A DNA stretch of 32,308 nucleotides from a virus: positions 1 to 32,308 of IMG/VR virus record IMGVR_UViG_3300025874_000045. One strand, written 5' to 3'. Numbering within the stretch: position 1 is the stretch's first letter; each line of letters starts with the position of its first letter. This document shows, piece by piece, positions 6,722-16,344 of this stretch. The position numbers and the translations under genes were made by a program. The notes beneath the pieces are model-generated. The model was given only the letters and a program-made list of their open reading frames with translations. It was not told the origin of the DNA and did not search any database.

Positions 6722-9700
6722 CTGGCTGTTGCCTTTTTATGTTGTACGTGTTGACGGTTATGTCCTGTTGACGCTCCTGTAGCTTCTCAGTGATGCTAAC
6801 GATCTCCGAGGTGTAACCGTTAGTTCCTTCTGCATAGACGTAGCCCGCTAATCCCACTACTGCATCGGGGTTAAGGCTACTCTCAGAAAACGTATACTCG
6901 CTACTTCCGTAAACATCCCTTATGTCTCTGTTAGCTAGGTACTGTGCGTCGGACCCCTGAACCACATAGCTAAAGATCTCTTTCGGCTTGTCGATTGTTA
7001 AATACTCGACGGACCCGTTCTTGCTATCGATCTCCGCGGTATCATCACTTGTATTATCGTAGTAGGTTACTCTGTAACCTACTTGCGCGGGAGTGCTTCT
7101 GGTCCTTTTAACAACCAACCCCTGAGAGTCTATTACGAACGTATCACTATATAGACGGTACTCCGCGGGGTTACCTACGCCCGACCATCTTTGAGAAAGG
7201 TCTATTGAACCCTCTTGCTCGCTCGGCAGGTAGTACATATCCACACTAGAAGCAATAGCGTCTATCCACTGTATCAAGGGCTTTCGTTGCGTAAACGCTA
7301 CAGCCACGCTCATACCTTCTGGCTTAGTCGAAACCTTGTCTTCGCCAGTAGCCTTTTTGGTGATGTAACTGAGTACCTCACCCGCATAGGTCAAGCCAGT
7401 AATGCCGTCTTCGTTAAGCCTAACAACTGGACCAGTTTTGACTCCGTCGGCAAAGCCAAAAGCACCGAAAACAAGATAGGTCAAATCATCTATTGGCTCA
7501 ACGCCAATCACGGGAGAATCAAAACCATTCGGCATAAAGGTTTCATCGAAAGAGCCGTCAGAATTGAATCGGCAGACATAGTTTACAGAGTGAAGTCCGT
7601 TCACCTCCGTGAAGTTGCCAAAAACAATCATAGACTCACCGTCAAAGCTGATAGCTGCCTGAGCATCGTTGTTGAAAGTGTTGCTTGAGAAAGAGCCTAC
7701 CTCAGTGCCGTCAGCTTGAACGAAAGCCGCCCTAGCGACGTCCGCATCTAGATCGTAACCAGTCACCAAAAATAGATCAGGGTTTATTTCAATCATGGAT
7801 TCAAAGGTACTGATTCCAGTGCCATGAATAAAGTCTGAATCATAAACGCCATTGGAGGTGAGAATCTTCTCCTCATAAGGCAGGCATATCCGCCCATCAG
7901 AATACTGGCTCGCAAAAATAGGCAGTAGCCCTAGCGTGTAATTGAATGTTCCGTCAGGCGCGTTATCTTGGTCGAAAAGCATAAGACCTTCATAGGCGGC
8001 ATCACCGAGATAATCGGAGAAGGTTCCGTATGCCAGAGTTTCGCCTCCGAGGGTTTTTATCGTTCCCGCGACATAATAATTGGTGTCACCATCCATGCTA
8101 TCTGGCGACAAGCTTCCATCAGAAAGGATCGCGGCAATTTTTGTTTGAGATACTCCAGCATACTCATTAAATCCACCTGTAATGTGCATCACGCCGTCAG
8201 CGGCTCCAGATATTTTTTGTATTACTGGGTTGCTAACTCCTGTGTCAACGGCCCCACCATCAATCGCGAAAGTTTTGTCAACGCGACCATCTGGTGTTAT
8301 TTTAGCTATACAGCTCACTGGGACTCCGTCTATTTCAGTAAAGTTCCCAACAAGCACGACCGATCCGTCTGAGCCATAAACTGCATCAGCAACAATTCCA
8401 ACAATGTCAGTATAAACCGAGCTTAATCCAACCGACGTTATGCCGTGAAACTTGCCTGTAATCGACTCAAATGTTTCGTGGCTTTTTGCCTTTCCCTTTG
8501 AGTCGTATAGCGCGATGGATTTAGGGCATTTAGGCATTTCAAAAACATCTGGAACTTTAAAAGTTGGCAAGAACTCAAAGCCGTCGCCAGCAGGGTCAAG
8601 CACCTTGATTTTTTTGGCGTAATTTTGCGGTTCTGTAGGTTCGTGAATCGTGTCCCTTATCTTGCTTATCAAAACTGTGCAAGGAGAGGTTCCGTAATTT
8701 ACGGGAACTAATCTCACCCCCATTCCAAACGAAGCATTATAACCAGTCAGGCTTGGCCCCCCATGTTTGGCAGACCCTTCGGTAAAAGTTACGTCTTGCC
8801 AATCGTTTGACAGCTTAATCATTGGAGCACCCGAAATTTCAGCAACCGCGCTCCATTTCAAATAAATCTCACCAACTATTCCACCCGCAAGCTTGGCTCT
8901 GTATTCAATGATTCTATAGTCTGGTGTGTCGTCGCCCGTGTCCAAGTCTTTCATATTCATGATTACTTGAGGCTCTTCAGTTTCATCTGCCGCAGAAAGC
9001 CGAATTAAGCCGTCTTCAAAAAAGGCTCCATAAACACCGTCGCCTAGTTGCGCCTCGGTTGCTGTTATGGTTATTTCGCCCGAACCAGTACGCCACTCAA
9101 TTTCAAGCTCTTTTGAGTTGAACTCGTCGAAAGTTGCAATGGTGGTGCCTTGACCGATTGCGTCACCCGTCAGAACAGGGTCGACCGACCAGTTGATAAC
9201 TTTCTCGCCTGAGTTTGCGACAATCTCAAGAACGATCTTTTTTTGCAACAAATCAAACTCTAAAAGCGATTTAACTTTTCTTGGCTTGTATAGCGTGACC
9301 TCTTCAATCCAAAATGCCACAAGGTTTCCAGAGGGGAAAACTCCGTTGCCTTTAAAATCAAACTCTATGTATTTTTCTCCAACATCATCTATTGTGATTA
9401 GGCTGTTAATACCTAGACCATAGGCTGGCTCAGTGCTGGTCGGAGACTTGCTGAAATTATCTATCGTTATGGTCCCGCCACTCTGATTGACGTTTCGAGC
9501 CATGAGTTTAATAGTGCCAATCTTTTTGTCGAACTCCATTCTTACTCTTGACGCGGTCGCGTTTGGTCCTGTAATTTTGAACCAGTACGAAGTTTCTGGT
9601 CGAGCGGCAGCAGAACCAACTATTGTGACAACAACTGGCGCGTTTCCGCCTGACGTTATTTCGCTATCGCTTACGGTCGTGAACTTGAAGTTGCCAGCCT

Positions 9701-10616
9701 GAAAAGTGCCAACATCAGAAGCTTGCTTTATTCTAAAGCTCTCGCCTCCGCTGTTAGCCTTAACGGACATCGGTGACTCAACAGTGAATGTCGCGTCAAC
9801 ATCTGCACCCGCGCTTGTGACAACCTTGTCGTTTGTGGTTTTCCAATCAAAGCCAGCCGTGTAATAAGTCGTTCCCGCGCCAGCATCGCCAGAGAGGGTC
9901 ACGTTGCCAAAAAGCTCACCATCTTCTAAGCCGTTAAACGGAAAGTAATTTAGCTCTGTATCTGTATTAGGACTAATCTCGCCATCGTGAAAATCGTGTA
10001 CACCGTCGCCTATGTACTTGGGTGAGTGATTCCTGTGAGACTGACCGATCAGAAAATGTTTTGCACTTCCGTCGTCATGATAATTAAGGGGGAAGTGCTT
10101 TAATAAATCTCTGGGAGTTCTTGAGGCTGCGAGTCGCAAAACGTCGCCCACATCAAAGTTCTCAATAAGACCCTCGGACCATACCTTATAGTCGTTCCAA
10201 TGAAGTAACTCCTCCTCCGCTTCTCCGACGTAGATCCTTCCCCCAACCTTCAGAGTATAGTTTGCCCCGTCGAATATCTTCTTATCTAGTTCTAGGAGAT
10301 CCGCTGCTAGGGATATATCGAAAGCCGCTACCGTAGATCCGCCCGCCTTACCGCTGAACGAGGCGGGTAGGGATGTAGTGCCTTGTATGGAAGGGAGTAG
10401 CTTCTTGTGAGTGTTCAGCCCCTTAACAGGATGCGTACTGAAATAAAGGTTGCCATTAGACACATACCCGTGAGAAACATCGTTACCGTCGTGCCCCTCA
10501 AGTCCACCCACCATACCGAAGTCCGTTTCTCCCGAAGGAAGGGTGTTGTGGGTATGTATTTCCAGCACACAGATCAATGGCTCCGCGTGCTTTAATATCT
10601 CTTTAAGTGTAGCCAT
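6714..10616 (-). CDS. Giant tail-tip protein with an inserted module containing DUF5122-type beta-propeller repeats
   Basis: A 1300-residue protein immediately after the tape measure, the position of the tail-tip or hub proteins. Residues 1-205 (MATLKEILKHAEPLICVLEI onward) and about 1100-1300 (PLIQWIDAIASSVDMYYLP to ITVNTYNIKRQQ) look like two halves of one tail-hub domain. Between them lie about 900 residues of beta-rich sequence: carbohydrate-binding-like segments (250-700) and then, at roughly 735-1085, repeats of the form DGSVVLVGNFTEIDG..., ITPDGRVDKTF, FNSDGSFDETF, characteristic of delta-60/DUF5122 beta-propeller repeats. The same coding style does not run evenly through the gene, which suggests the middle was inserted. 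No enzymatic residues were identified. Attachment to host surface glycans is a reasonable guess. Confidence 0.7.
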   Translation of the reverse strand: MATLKEILKHAEPLICVLEIHTHNTLPSGETDFGMVGGLEGHDGNDVSHGYVSNGNLYFSTHPVKGLNTHKKLLPSIQGTTSLPASFSGKAGGSTVAAFDISLAADLLELDKKIFDGANYTLKVGGRIYVGEAEEELLHWNDYKVWSEGLIENFDVGDVLRLAASRTPRDLLKHFPLNYHDDGSAKHFLIGQSHRNHSPKYIGDGVHDFHDGEISPNTDTELNYFPFNGLEDGELFGNVTLSGDAGAGTTYYTAGFDWKTTNDKVVTSAGADVDATFTVESPMSVKANSGGESFRIKQASDVGTFQAGNFKFTTVSDSEITSGGNAPVVVTIVGSAAARPETSYWFKITGPNATASRVRMEFDKKIGTIKLMARNVNQSGGTITIDNFSKSPTSTEPAYGLGINSLITIDDVGEKYIEFDFKGNGVFPSGNLVAFWIEEVTLYKPRKVKSLLEFDLLQKKIVLEIVANSGEKVINWSVDPVLTGDAIGQGTTIATFDEFNSKELEIEWRTGSGEITITATEAQLGDGVYGAFFEDGLIRLSAADETEEPQVIMNMKDLDTGDDTPDYRIIEYRAKLAGGIVGEIYLKWSAVAEISGAPMIKLSNDWQDVTFTEGSAKHGGPSLTGYNASFGMGVRLVPVNYGTSPCTVLISKIRDTIHEPTEPQNYAKKIKVLDPAGDGFEFLPTFKVPDVFEMPKCPKSIALYDSKGKAKSHETFESITGKFHGITSVGLSSVYTDIVGIVADAVYGSDGSVVLVGNFTEIDGVPVSCIAKITPDGRVDKTFAIDGGAVDTGVSNPVIQKISGAADGVMHITGGFNEYAGVSQTKIAAILSDGSLSPDSMDGDTNYYVAGTIKTLGGETLAYGTFSDYLGDAAYEGLMLFDQDNAPDGTFNYTLGLLPIFASQYSDGRICLPYEEKILTSNGVYDSDFIHGTGISTFESMIEINPDLFLVTGYDLDADVARAAFVQADGTEVGSFSSNTFNNDAQAAISFDGESMIVFGNFTEVNGLHSVNYVCRFNSDGSFDETFMPNGFDSPVIGVEPIDDLTYLVFGAFGFADGVKTGPVVRLNEDGITGLTYAGEVLSYITKKATGEDKVSTKPEGMSVAVAFTQRKPLIQWIDAIASSVDMYYLPSEQEGSIDLSQRWSGVGNPAEYRLYSDTFVIDSQGLVVKRTRSTPAQVGYRVTYYDNTSDDTAEIDSKNGSVEYLTIDKPKEIFSYVVQGSDAQYLANRDIRDVYGSSEYTFSESSLNPDAVVGLAGYVYAEGTNGYTSEIVSITEKLQERQQDITVNTYNIKRQQPDG

Positions 10617-10622
10617 TAATCA

Positions 10623-13600
10623 TTATCTCGAGTAAGCGGAGTTGCTTCTAAATAGTGCCGCTGTCATTTGATTGGTTTGTTTAATTTCGTTCAACAAGCT
10701 CTTCATAACAGAAACCATTTCGTTTGTTCCGCTAGAGGACCCAGAACGAAGCAACCCATCTAGCTTGCTCTCTATTCTTTCTATCATTCCCTTGCGATTA
10801 ACCGTAACCGATTCCTGACCATTAACCCCTATGGAGTACATCTGGTCCGAGGAAGAACTTATTATACCACTAGGGAGCACCGTTTCGCTACCACTAAGTG
10901 CGCTAGAGAATACCCCTAGGCTCGGGATGTTCAAGGAGTTGGTTGTTATACCCATGCCCTGAGTAGTTACCCCGAGTCTCCTTAGCTGCTCTAAGTAATC
11001 ACCTACCGCGGACCTTCCCTGTTCAGATATTGTCCTTGATAGATCCCCGAAGCGATCTGCAATACCCCCAACGGTTAGTTCTCCTATCTCTCCTATCGCC
11101 CCCATTGTGCTCTCGAAGGAAGTGATACCGTCATCGTTAAAATCAAAAAGCTTTTGCAGGTTCTCATCGCTCGCAGTAGAGAAGTTGTTCGTCCATTGAT
11201 CAATGGAAACACCCGATTGCTCTACGAAATACTTCGCATCCTCTAGAGCTATACCGTAGTGCTCACTGATAGACTGGAAGAGTGCATCCGTAGAAGCCAT
11301 GCCATTCTCTGATAACTCATCAAAGCGTGCGTCTATTAAACCTAGGCTGTCCCTTGCATCGAAATAAGATTGACCAAAACCTGTAGAGAAGTTCTCAAAG
11401 AAAAGGTTGCTCGGTTTAACCAAACCGTTCTGAACGGCTGTCTCAAACACCTCTCCATAGCTAACAGCCTCATCCAATCCGTCACGATAGGTCTGCCAAA
11501 CTTCCATTATGTCTTCGACAGTCTTGTCTTTATCCAAGACGCGCAGAGTACCGAAATCGGAGTTCAGGCTCTCGAAGCCCGCAGCTCTTAATGCTTCCTC
11601 GAAACCATCCAGTGAGCTCTGCGCCCCAGTGAAGAAGCCGCCATTACCGTTGGCCCCCCCATTCGCTAGGAATTGGGCATTTAGACCAGATCCTCGTACA
11701 CCAAAATCGGAACCGAACACACCTGTGTTGTTACCCGCCGCGGAACCCTTCTGGACCCCGAACAAATCAGGCAAATAATCCTCTTGGAGAATTTGATCGT
11801 AGTCTCGCGCTCCACCCATACCCGCTAGAGTGAGTACAGCCATTGCCGCCCAACCTGCTGGTCCCATAGCACCGAGTACAGCAGAAGCTCCACCTGTTAG
11901 AGCGGCAGTTCCCGCATATGCTCCGATAGCACCAGCACCGAATGTGGCCGCTCCACGCGCTCCACCCTGCTCGATGCCTGAATACATTCCGTATAATCCG
12001 CCAGCAACACCAGCGACAGCTCCCGCAGTACCTAATGCGCTTAGACCGTTACCAGTTTGTGATGCTCCTTGCTGGGCGGCGAGCTGAGAGGCATCAATTC
12101 CCATACCTGCAGTGCTCATGTTCGGAGGAACATACCCTGAGAAGTTTGTGTATTGTCCGAGGCTCTGAGCATAAGGAGTTGCTGCTAAATTAAGGCCGCT
12201 CGCGGTTGATCCGTAGCTTGCGGCCAACGCACCCGATAGACCTGTAGCCCCGTTAACACCGTAACTCGCGGATAAGGCTGTTCCCAGCTGTGATGCGCCT
12301 CCCCACCACCCAGCCGTTTGCCCCACTCCATAAAGCTGCGCAGCGTTCATAGCAGCCGAGCCGTAGCCCATCACGCCGCCCTGCTTAATACCGTTGTATA
12401 TTCCGAAAGCGTTGCCCGCGGCACCAAGGTATGTTCCCGCCATACCCGTATATTCTTGACCGCCTGTGAATTTCTGGTAAGCGTTATACGCGCCAAGCCC
12501 TGCGCCGCCCATCTGGACCGCACCAGAAACCTTATTGCCTCCCGTTATCTGCTGGTACCCCGCATAGAGACCAAAGGCTGCTGCCGCTCCTCCTAATACC
12601 GCGCCCGTTTGTTGCTCACTCAGACCAATATAAGAACCAAAGTCCTTCGCTAATCCTCCGAGTGAGTTGTTTCCTGTACCGCTATTTCCGCCTAGGTTGA
12701 AGCCTCCTGTGTTACCGCCAGCGTTGTTCCCCCCGAAACCGCTATTGTTAAAGTAGTTTCCTATACTGAAACCACTAAAGTCTAGGGTGCCTCCGTTGAA
12801 GAACGAGCGAAGTAATTGAATTAAACCAGAGGCTAAGAAATCCTTAACCATCCTCTTCCAGAGGTCCTTAAAGAAATCCTCTACGCTCTCACCATCAACG
12901 ATCGTGTCTATCAGTCCCTTGCTGAAACCTTCGATAGCAGAGTTGAGTTTTTCGATACCCTCTCTCTGGGCAATGAACTCCGCTTGCTGAGCTACTAGTG
13001 CAGGGTACTTCGTCTCTAGTTCCGCGATACTAATGCCGTACTTATCAGCAACGTCCTTAAGAGTCTTGTAAACCTCCGCTGCAACAGCTCCCTCACTAGC
13101 GGATATTCTTTGTATTTTTAGCTGGTTCTGCTGGTCTATGTTAAGCTCTTTCAGAGCCTTCCCCGCGAGCTCCGTAGCCGCTCCGCTGGAGCGCATTGCT
13201 CCCTCAACCTGAGCCTGTGTTAAGCGTAGAGCCTTGAGTGCTTTCTCATACTGAGCGACGTCGATCTCTCCCGACTTATACTTACCGCTTAGCTCCTCTA
13301 CAGCCTTCTCTACATCCTCAGTGGCTCCAGTGTGCTTAGCGAGTTCTGTGCGCAGCGCCTTTAACTTAACACTATAAACACTTACTTCCTTACCAGAAGC
13401 TTTGTGAGCTGCGTCGAGTAAAGCAATCTCTTTTCGAAGATCGGCTTCCTTTTTCTCCAGCTCCTCTGTTACAGAGAGCTCTACCTTTTTCTTCTTAGAG
13501 CTCTGATCTATTTTCTTGTTGAGCTCCTCTATATCGTTGGCGAGTGCCTTCTTGCCGTCCGCCCCGATCTTATCCATCGCGACAGAATCTTTCTGGAGCG

Positions 13601-15518
13601 CGAGTAACCCTTCTCGTTGAGTACGGAGCTTCGCTATCTCACCCGCTTCCGCGATGTAGAGGGACACTAGTTCCTCTGTTGACGCAGTGTCCCCCTCACT
13701 CGCTTTACGCTTCCGTTCCTGCACAGCTGAGAGATTTTCATAGGCTGCTAAAACAGCATCCGAAGCAATCTTTAGGTCCTTACTGGCTTTTAGCTCCCCG
13801 TAAATAGCGTGGTTGTTCTCGAAGCGGGCTTCTGTTTCGGCAAGTTTTTTCTCCGCAAGTTGTGCCGTTGCTATCGCTTCTTGGACCGCCGCCTCCGCTC
13901 CCGCCTCCGTTTGAAGGATCGCTGCTGCGACAAGCTTCTCCTTCTCGGTCAGCAACTTCAGCTCCTGTAAAGAAGCCTCCGATTGGAGATCGTCTAGCTC
14001 GATGCGCTTGATTCTGTTCTGAATCAGTTCCTGCTCTTGGAGCAGTGTCTGGTAGCTTTGCTCGGTCAGCGCTTTCTCAGCGGCGGCGAGTTTATTTAAC
14101 GACTCTGTGGTGAGGTCTATGTTGTCTACCCCATCACCAAAAACATCAAACATGTACGCCGCCTGTACCGCGAGCATAACAAGTCCTAGTGGTCCACCTA
14201 GGAACGCCATTACCCCCTTAAGGCGTGTCATCGCAGCGCTAACGAAACCAGTGGTTGCTGCTAGTGTTCGGTTAGTTGCCGCCTGCGCTGCTTGTGCCGC
14301 AGTGAGCGCTCCCGTAGCGGCTGTTAGAGAGGCTCTGTTAGCGGTCGCCTGCTTCTCTAAAACGGTTAGTCGAGCTGTTTGGGTAGCTACCGCAGCTTCT
14401 GTCTTAGCCCTTGTTAGGTTAACCTCGATCTGACGTATCTTTACCGCCAGTGATTCGCCTTCGGCAACTAGGCTCGCCCTTACAGCAGCGGTTCTTCGAA
14501 CCATCGTGGCTTGCTCCGCCACCATCGCTTTCTGGTTCTCTAGTGTTGCTGCTTTCTGTGCTCTGGTAGCCGCAATATTGGAGGCGATACTTTTCCCCCA
14601 ACTATCCATAGTCTTAGCGACCTTTATTGAAACCAGCCCGATAAAAGCCTGCCCCAAAAGATCCGCGTTTTCCGTCAGAGCACCTATAATAGACACAACC
14701 TTATCGGTAGCCCCGTACTCCTTATTGATGCTTTGGATGCCTGTGATAACAACGTTCTGTGCGCGTTGTAAAGCATCGCCAACCGTAACAGGGATCTGCT
14801 CGAACTGTCTGCGGATCTCTGGAGCGGATTTGGCGAGAGCTGACATTATCAGCTCGGTGGTTAGCTTACCCTCGATAGACATAGCACGGAGCTCTGCCTG
14901 TGTCTTGTTGGCACCCTTAGCGATCGCGTCCATAAGACCAACCGCGTTCTCAGATAGAGAACGGAATTCGTCGCCGCGAAGCAAACCAGATGAAAGCGCT
15001 TGGCTTAACTGGAGAAGGGAAGAAGAGGTTTCTTTGGCGGAGGCACCACCAATTTTTAGAGACTTGGACACAAGCTCTGTGATTTCCGAGAGCTGCAATG
15101 AGCCCGTCGTGACGTCCCCTAATCGTTGCTTTAAGCGAACGTAAAAGGAGGTAGTGGCCTCGATCGAGGCGCGAGAATCTTGGGAGACAGCGAGTAGCTC
15201 TCTCTGAGTTGCGACCAGATCAGCGTTACCGCTGGAGACTAGTCTTAAACGACCCTCTAATAGGGTCATTGAATCGGCGGCACGTATAGCCTCTCTTGCT
15301 AAGAGACCAATGGAGATACCCCCAAACGCTTTAGCAAAAGCGCTGGAGGCATTCGTACCCACCTGCATCGAACGATTATATCTATCTAAGGACTTTTGCC
15401 CCTTTCTAGATGATTCGTCAAGCCTTTTGATTGCTGCGGTAGATCCATCTGCCGCTCGCACCATACTTGCGTTTTCCCCCGTTAATCGAAGGAGGTGCTC
15501 GTATACTGTTCTACTCAT
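10623..15518 (-). CDS. Tape measure protein (gpH-like)
   Basis: A 1631-residue protein that sets tail length and is ejected with the DNA. The N-terminal domain (about 60-260) is of the tape_meas_nterm type: LLAREAIRAADSMTLLEGRL, SQDSRASIEATTSFYVRL, ALSSGLLRGDEFRSLSENA. A hydrophobic patch near 435 (AFLGGPLGLVMLAVQAAYMF) is followed by long coiled-coil helices (470-880), a Gly/Asn-rich linker (near 930-970), a Gly/Ala-rich hydrophobic tract of tandem-like units (GAYNAYQ, GIYNGI, GLYGMYSGIEQGG) and a C-terminal region with DFNDDGITSFES, similar to a calcium-binding loop. By the usual ratio of about 1.5 angstrom per residue the tail should be roughly 240 nm, well above lambda's. The ATG overlaps the end of the T frame. 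Confidence 0.93.
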   Translation of the reverse strand: MSRTVYEHLLRLTGENASMVRAADGSTAAIKRLDESSRKGQKSLDRYNRSMQVGTNASSAFAKAFGGISIGLLAREAIRAADSMTLLEGRLRLVSSGNADLVATQRELLAVSQDSRASIEATTSFYVRLKQRLGDVTTGSLQLSEITELVSKSLKIGGASAKETSSSLLQLSQALSSGLLRGDEFRSLSENAVGLMDAIAKGANKTQAELRAMSIEGKLTTELIMSALAKSAPEIRRQFEQIPVTVGDALQRAQNVVITGIQSINKEYGATDKVVSIIGALTENADLLGQAFIGLVSIKVAKTMDSWGKSIASNIAATRAQKAATLENQKAMVAEQATMVRRTAAVRASLVAEGESLAVKIRQIEVNLTRAKTEAAVATQTARLTVLEKQATANRASLTAATGALTAAQAAQAATNRTLAATTGFVSAAMTRLKGVMAFLGGPLGLVMLAVQAAYMFDVFGDGVDNIDLTTESLNKLAAAEKALTEQSYQTLLQEQELIQNRIKRIELDDLQSEASLQELKLLTEKEKLVAAAILQTEAGAEAAVQEAIATAQLAEKKLAETEARFENNHAIYGELKASKDLKIASDAVLAAYENLSAVQERKRKASEGDTASTEELVSLYIAEAGEIAKLRTQREGLLALQKDSVAMDKIGADGKKALANDIEELNKKIDQSSKKKKVELSVTEELEKKEADLRKEIALLDAAHKASGKEVSVYSVKLKALRTELAKHTGATEDVEKAVEELSGKYKSGEIDVAQYEKALKALRLTQAQVEGAMRSSGAATELAGKALKELNIDQQNQLKIQRISASEGAVAAEVYKTLKDVADKYGISIAELETKYPALVAQQAEFIAQREGIEKLNSAIEGFSKGLIDTIVDGESVEDFFKDLWKRMVKDFLASGLIQLLRSFFNGGTLDFSGFSIGNYFNNSGFGGNNAGGNTGGFNLGGNSGTGNNSLGGLAKDFGSYIGLSEQQTGAVLGGAAAAFGLYAGYQQITGGNKVSGAVQMGGAGLGAYNAYQKFTGGQEYTGMAGTYLGAAGNAFGIYNGIKQGGVMGYGSAAMNAAQLYGVGQTAGWWGGASQLGTALSASYGVNGATGLSGALAASYGSTASGLNLAATPYAQSLGQYTNFSGYVPPNMSTAGMGIDASQLAAQQGASQTGNGLSALGTAGAVAGVAGGLYGMYSGIEQGGARGAATFGAGAIGAYAGTAALTGGASAVLGAMGPAGWAAMAVLTLAGMGGARDYDQILQEDYLPDLFGVQKGSAAGNNTGVFGSDFGVRGSGLNAQFLANGGANGNGGFFTGAQSSLDGFEEALRAAGFESLNSDFGTLRVLDKDKTVEDIMEVWQTYRDGLDEAVSYGEVFETAVQNGLVKPSNLFFENFSTGFGQSYFDARDSLGLIDARFDELSENGMASTDALFQSISEHYGIALEDAKYFVEQSGVSIDQWTNNFSTASDENLQKLFDFNDDGITSFESTMGAIGEIGELTVGGIADRFGDLSRTISEQGRSAVGDYLEQLRRLGVTTQGMGITTNSLNIPSLGVFSSALSGSETVLPSGIISSSSDQMYSIGVNGQESVTVNRKGMIERIESKLDGLLRSGSSSGTNEMVSVMKSLLNEIKQTNQMTAALFRSNSAYSR

Positions 15519-15885
15519 GGCTTGCTCTTATATATTCGTTTTCGATTACCTGTATGTCCTCCATAATTTCTTTACGAAGTTTTTTAACAGGGTAAAAAGC
15601 TTTTAGGTAAGCTAACACCGCGCTATAATCTAGTCCCGTAGGAACCGTCCTCTTGGTCCCAGATACATAGCGCATTTGTGTCATTACCTGCTTGAACGCC
15701 ATAAAGGATTCAAGGTTTTCCTCATATAGTTCGAAATCCGTGAGGGCCTTTCGATCCGTTTGCTGAGCACGATAAGTTTCCTCATCCGCACCCATAAATA
15801 CCGCTTCCTCGAGTTCGTCGTCCAGTTCCTTCTCTCGGGCTCGGTTAACAGCGGCTCCGCAGAGGAAGCGTGCCGCCCCTGCTAG
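15511..15885 (-). CDS. Tail assembly chaperone T part (DUF1799-like), reached by -1 frameshift from G
   Basis: The T frame is open without interruption from the base 15885 at the slippery site to its TAG at 15511. The first 30 codons (LAGAARFLCGAAVNRAREKE...) precede the first ATG at 15795. From that ATG onward the 94 residues (ENLESFMAFKQVMTQMRYVSGTK, TGLDYSAVLAYLKAF) match the style of DUF1799 proteins found between G-like genes and tape measures. The GT fusion would be 265 residues. The ATG at 15795 has only a distant GAGGA, so the frameshifted fusion is more plausible than an independent product. In lambda the T domain binds the tape measure while G binds the tube protein. The tape measure gene starts inside its last codons. 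Confidence 0.8.
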   Translation of the reverse strand, partial: LAGAARFLCGAAVNRAREKELDDELEEAVFMGADEETYRAQQTDRKALTDFELYEENLESFMAFKQVMTQMRYVSGTKRTVPTGLDYSAVLAYLKAFYPVKKLRKEIMEDIQVIENEYIRASHE

Positions 15886-16307
15886 TTTTTTAAGCGTTCA
15901 CCAGTAGCACTCCAGAAAGCCGCATCAAATGCGCGGTAATATGCTGGGTGATCCATGAACTGTTTTAAAATAGCTCTACTAAAAGGAACCTCTTTATCAT
16001 CAGCATCGTAATACTCTTTCCAACCAACGACACCATCCATAATGAACTTCTGTCCCTCCACACCGAGCTTCTCAATATCTTTATTGATCTCCATTCTAGC
16101 CTTCTGATCGGAAGCCAGTATTTTCTTCTGCTCCAGATCTCTTGCCCGAACCGATAGCTCCTGTGTATCTCGAACAACTTCTTCCAAGCGTTTCCGATCC
16201 ACACGTTTAAAGGTTACAGTGAACTCCACGGTCTTATCTTCCGCGAGCTCAACCGTGACAGGAACATTTACATGCTCCTCAAATCCACGTAATTTAAATT
16301 TTGACAT
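15882..16307 (-). CDS. Tail assembly chaperone G
   Basis: A 141-residue protein in the position of lambda gpG, between tail tube and tape measure. It has an N-terminal beta segment (VNVPVTVELAEDKTVEFTVTFKRV), a long charged helix (about 38-75) and a C-terminal helical part (FSRAILKQFMDHPAYYRAFDAAFW). It ends ...GERLKN with its TAG directly after an A AAA AAC heptamer, so a minority of ribosomes should shift -1 and extend it into the T frame. Known role of the family: coats the tape measure and recruits tail tube subunits, then leaves. It is not part of the virion. Confidence 0.85.
   Translation of the reverse strand: MSKFKLRGFEEHVNVPVTVELAEDKTVEFTVTFKRVDRKRLEEVVRDTQELSVRARDLEQKKILASDQKARMEINKDIEKLGVEGQKFIMDGVVGWKEYYDADDKEVPFSRAILKQFMDHPAYYRAFDAAFWSATGERLKN
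15885..15891 (-). promoter_or_regulatory. Programmed -1 ribosomal frameshift site A AAA AAC
   Basis: Read on the minus strand the G frame ends CGC TTA AAA AAC TAG. A AAA AAC is a classical X XXY YYZ slippery heptamer in the correct register, and the stop codon follows immediately. After a -1 slip the next codons are CTA GCA GGG GCG..., open through to the T stop at 15511. No clear downstream pseudoknot was found by eye, though the following 40 bases are GC-rich. Confidence 0.85.
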
Positions 16308-16344
16308 AACAACACCGTTTACCGTTTGACCGTGAAATAAGGAT

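Noticed and set aside
7215-7688. 157-codon plus-strand frame opposite the tail-tip gene
   Set aside because: Antisense to a continuous real gene, no RBS, no recognisable domain.
14506-15144. 212-codon plus-strand frame opposite the tape measure
   Set aside because: It is the antisense shadow of a long Ala/Ser-rich coding region; no RBS or neighbouring plus-strand gene.
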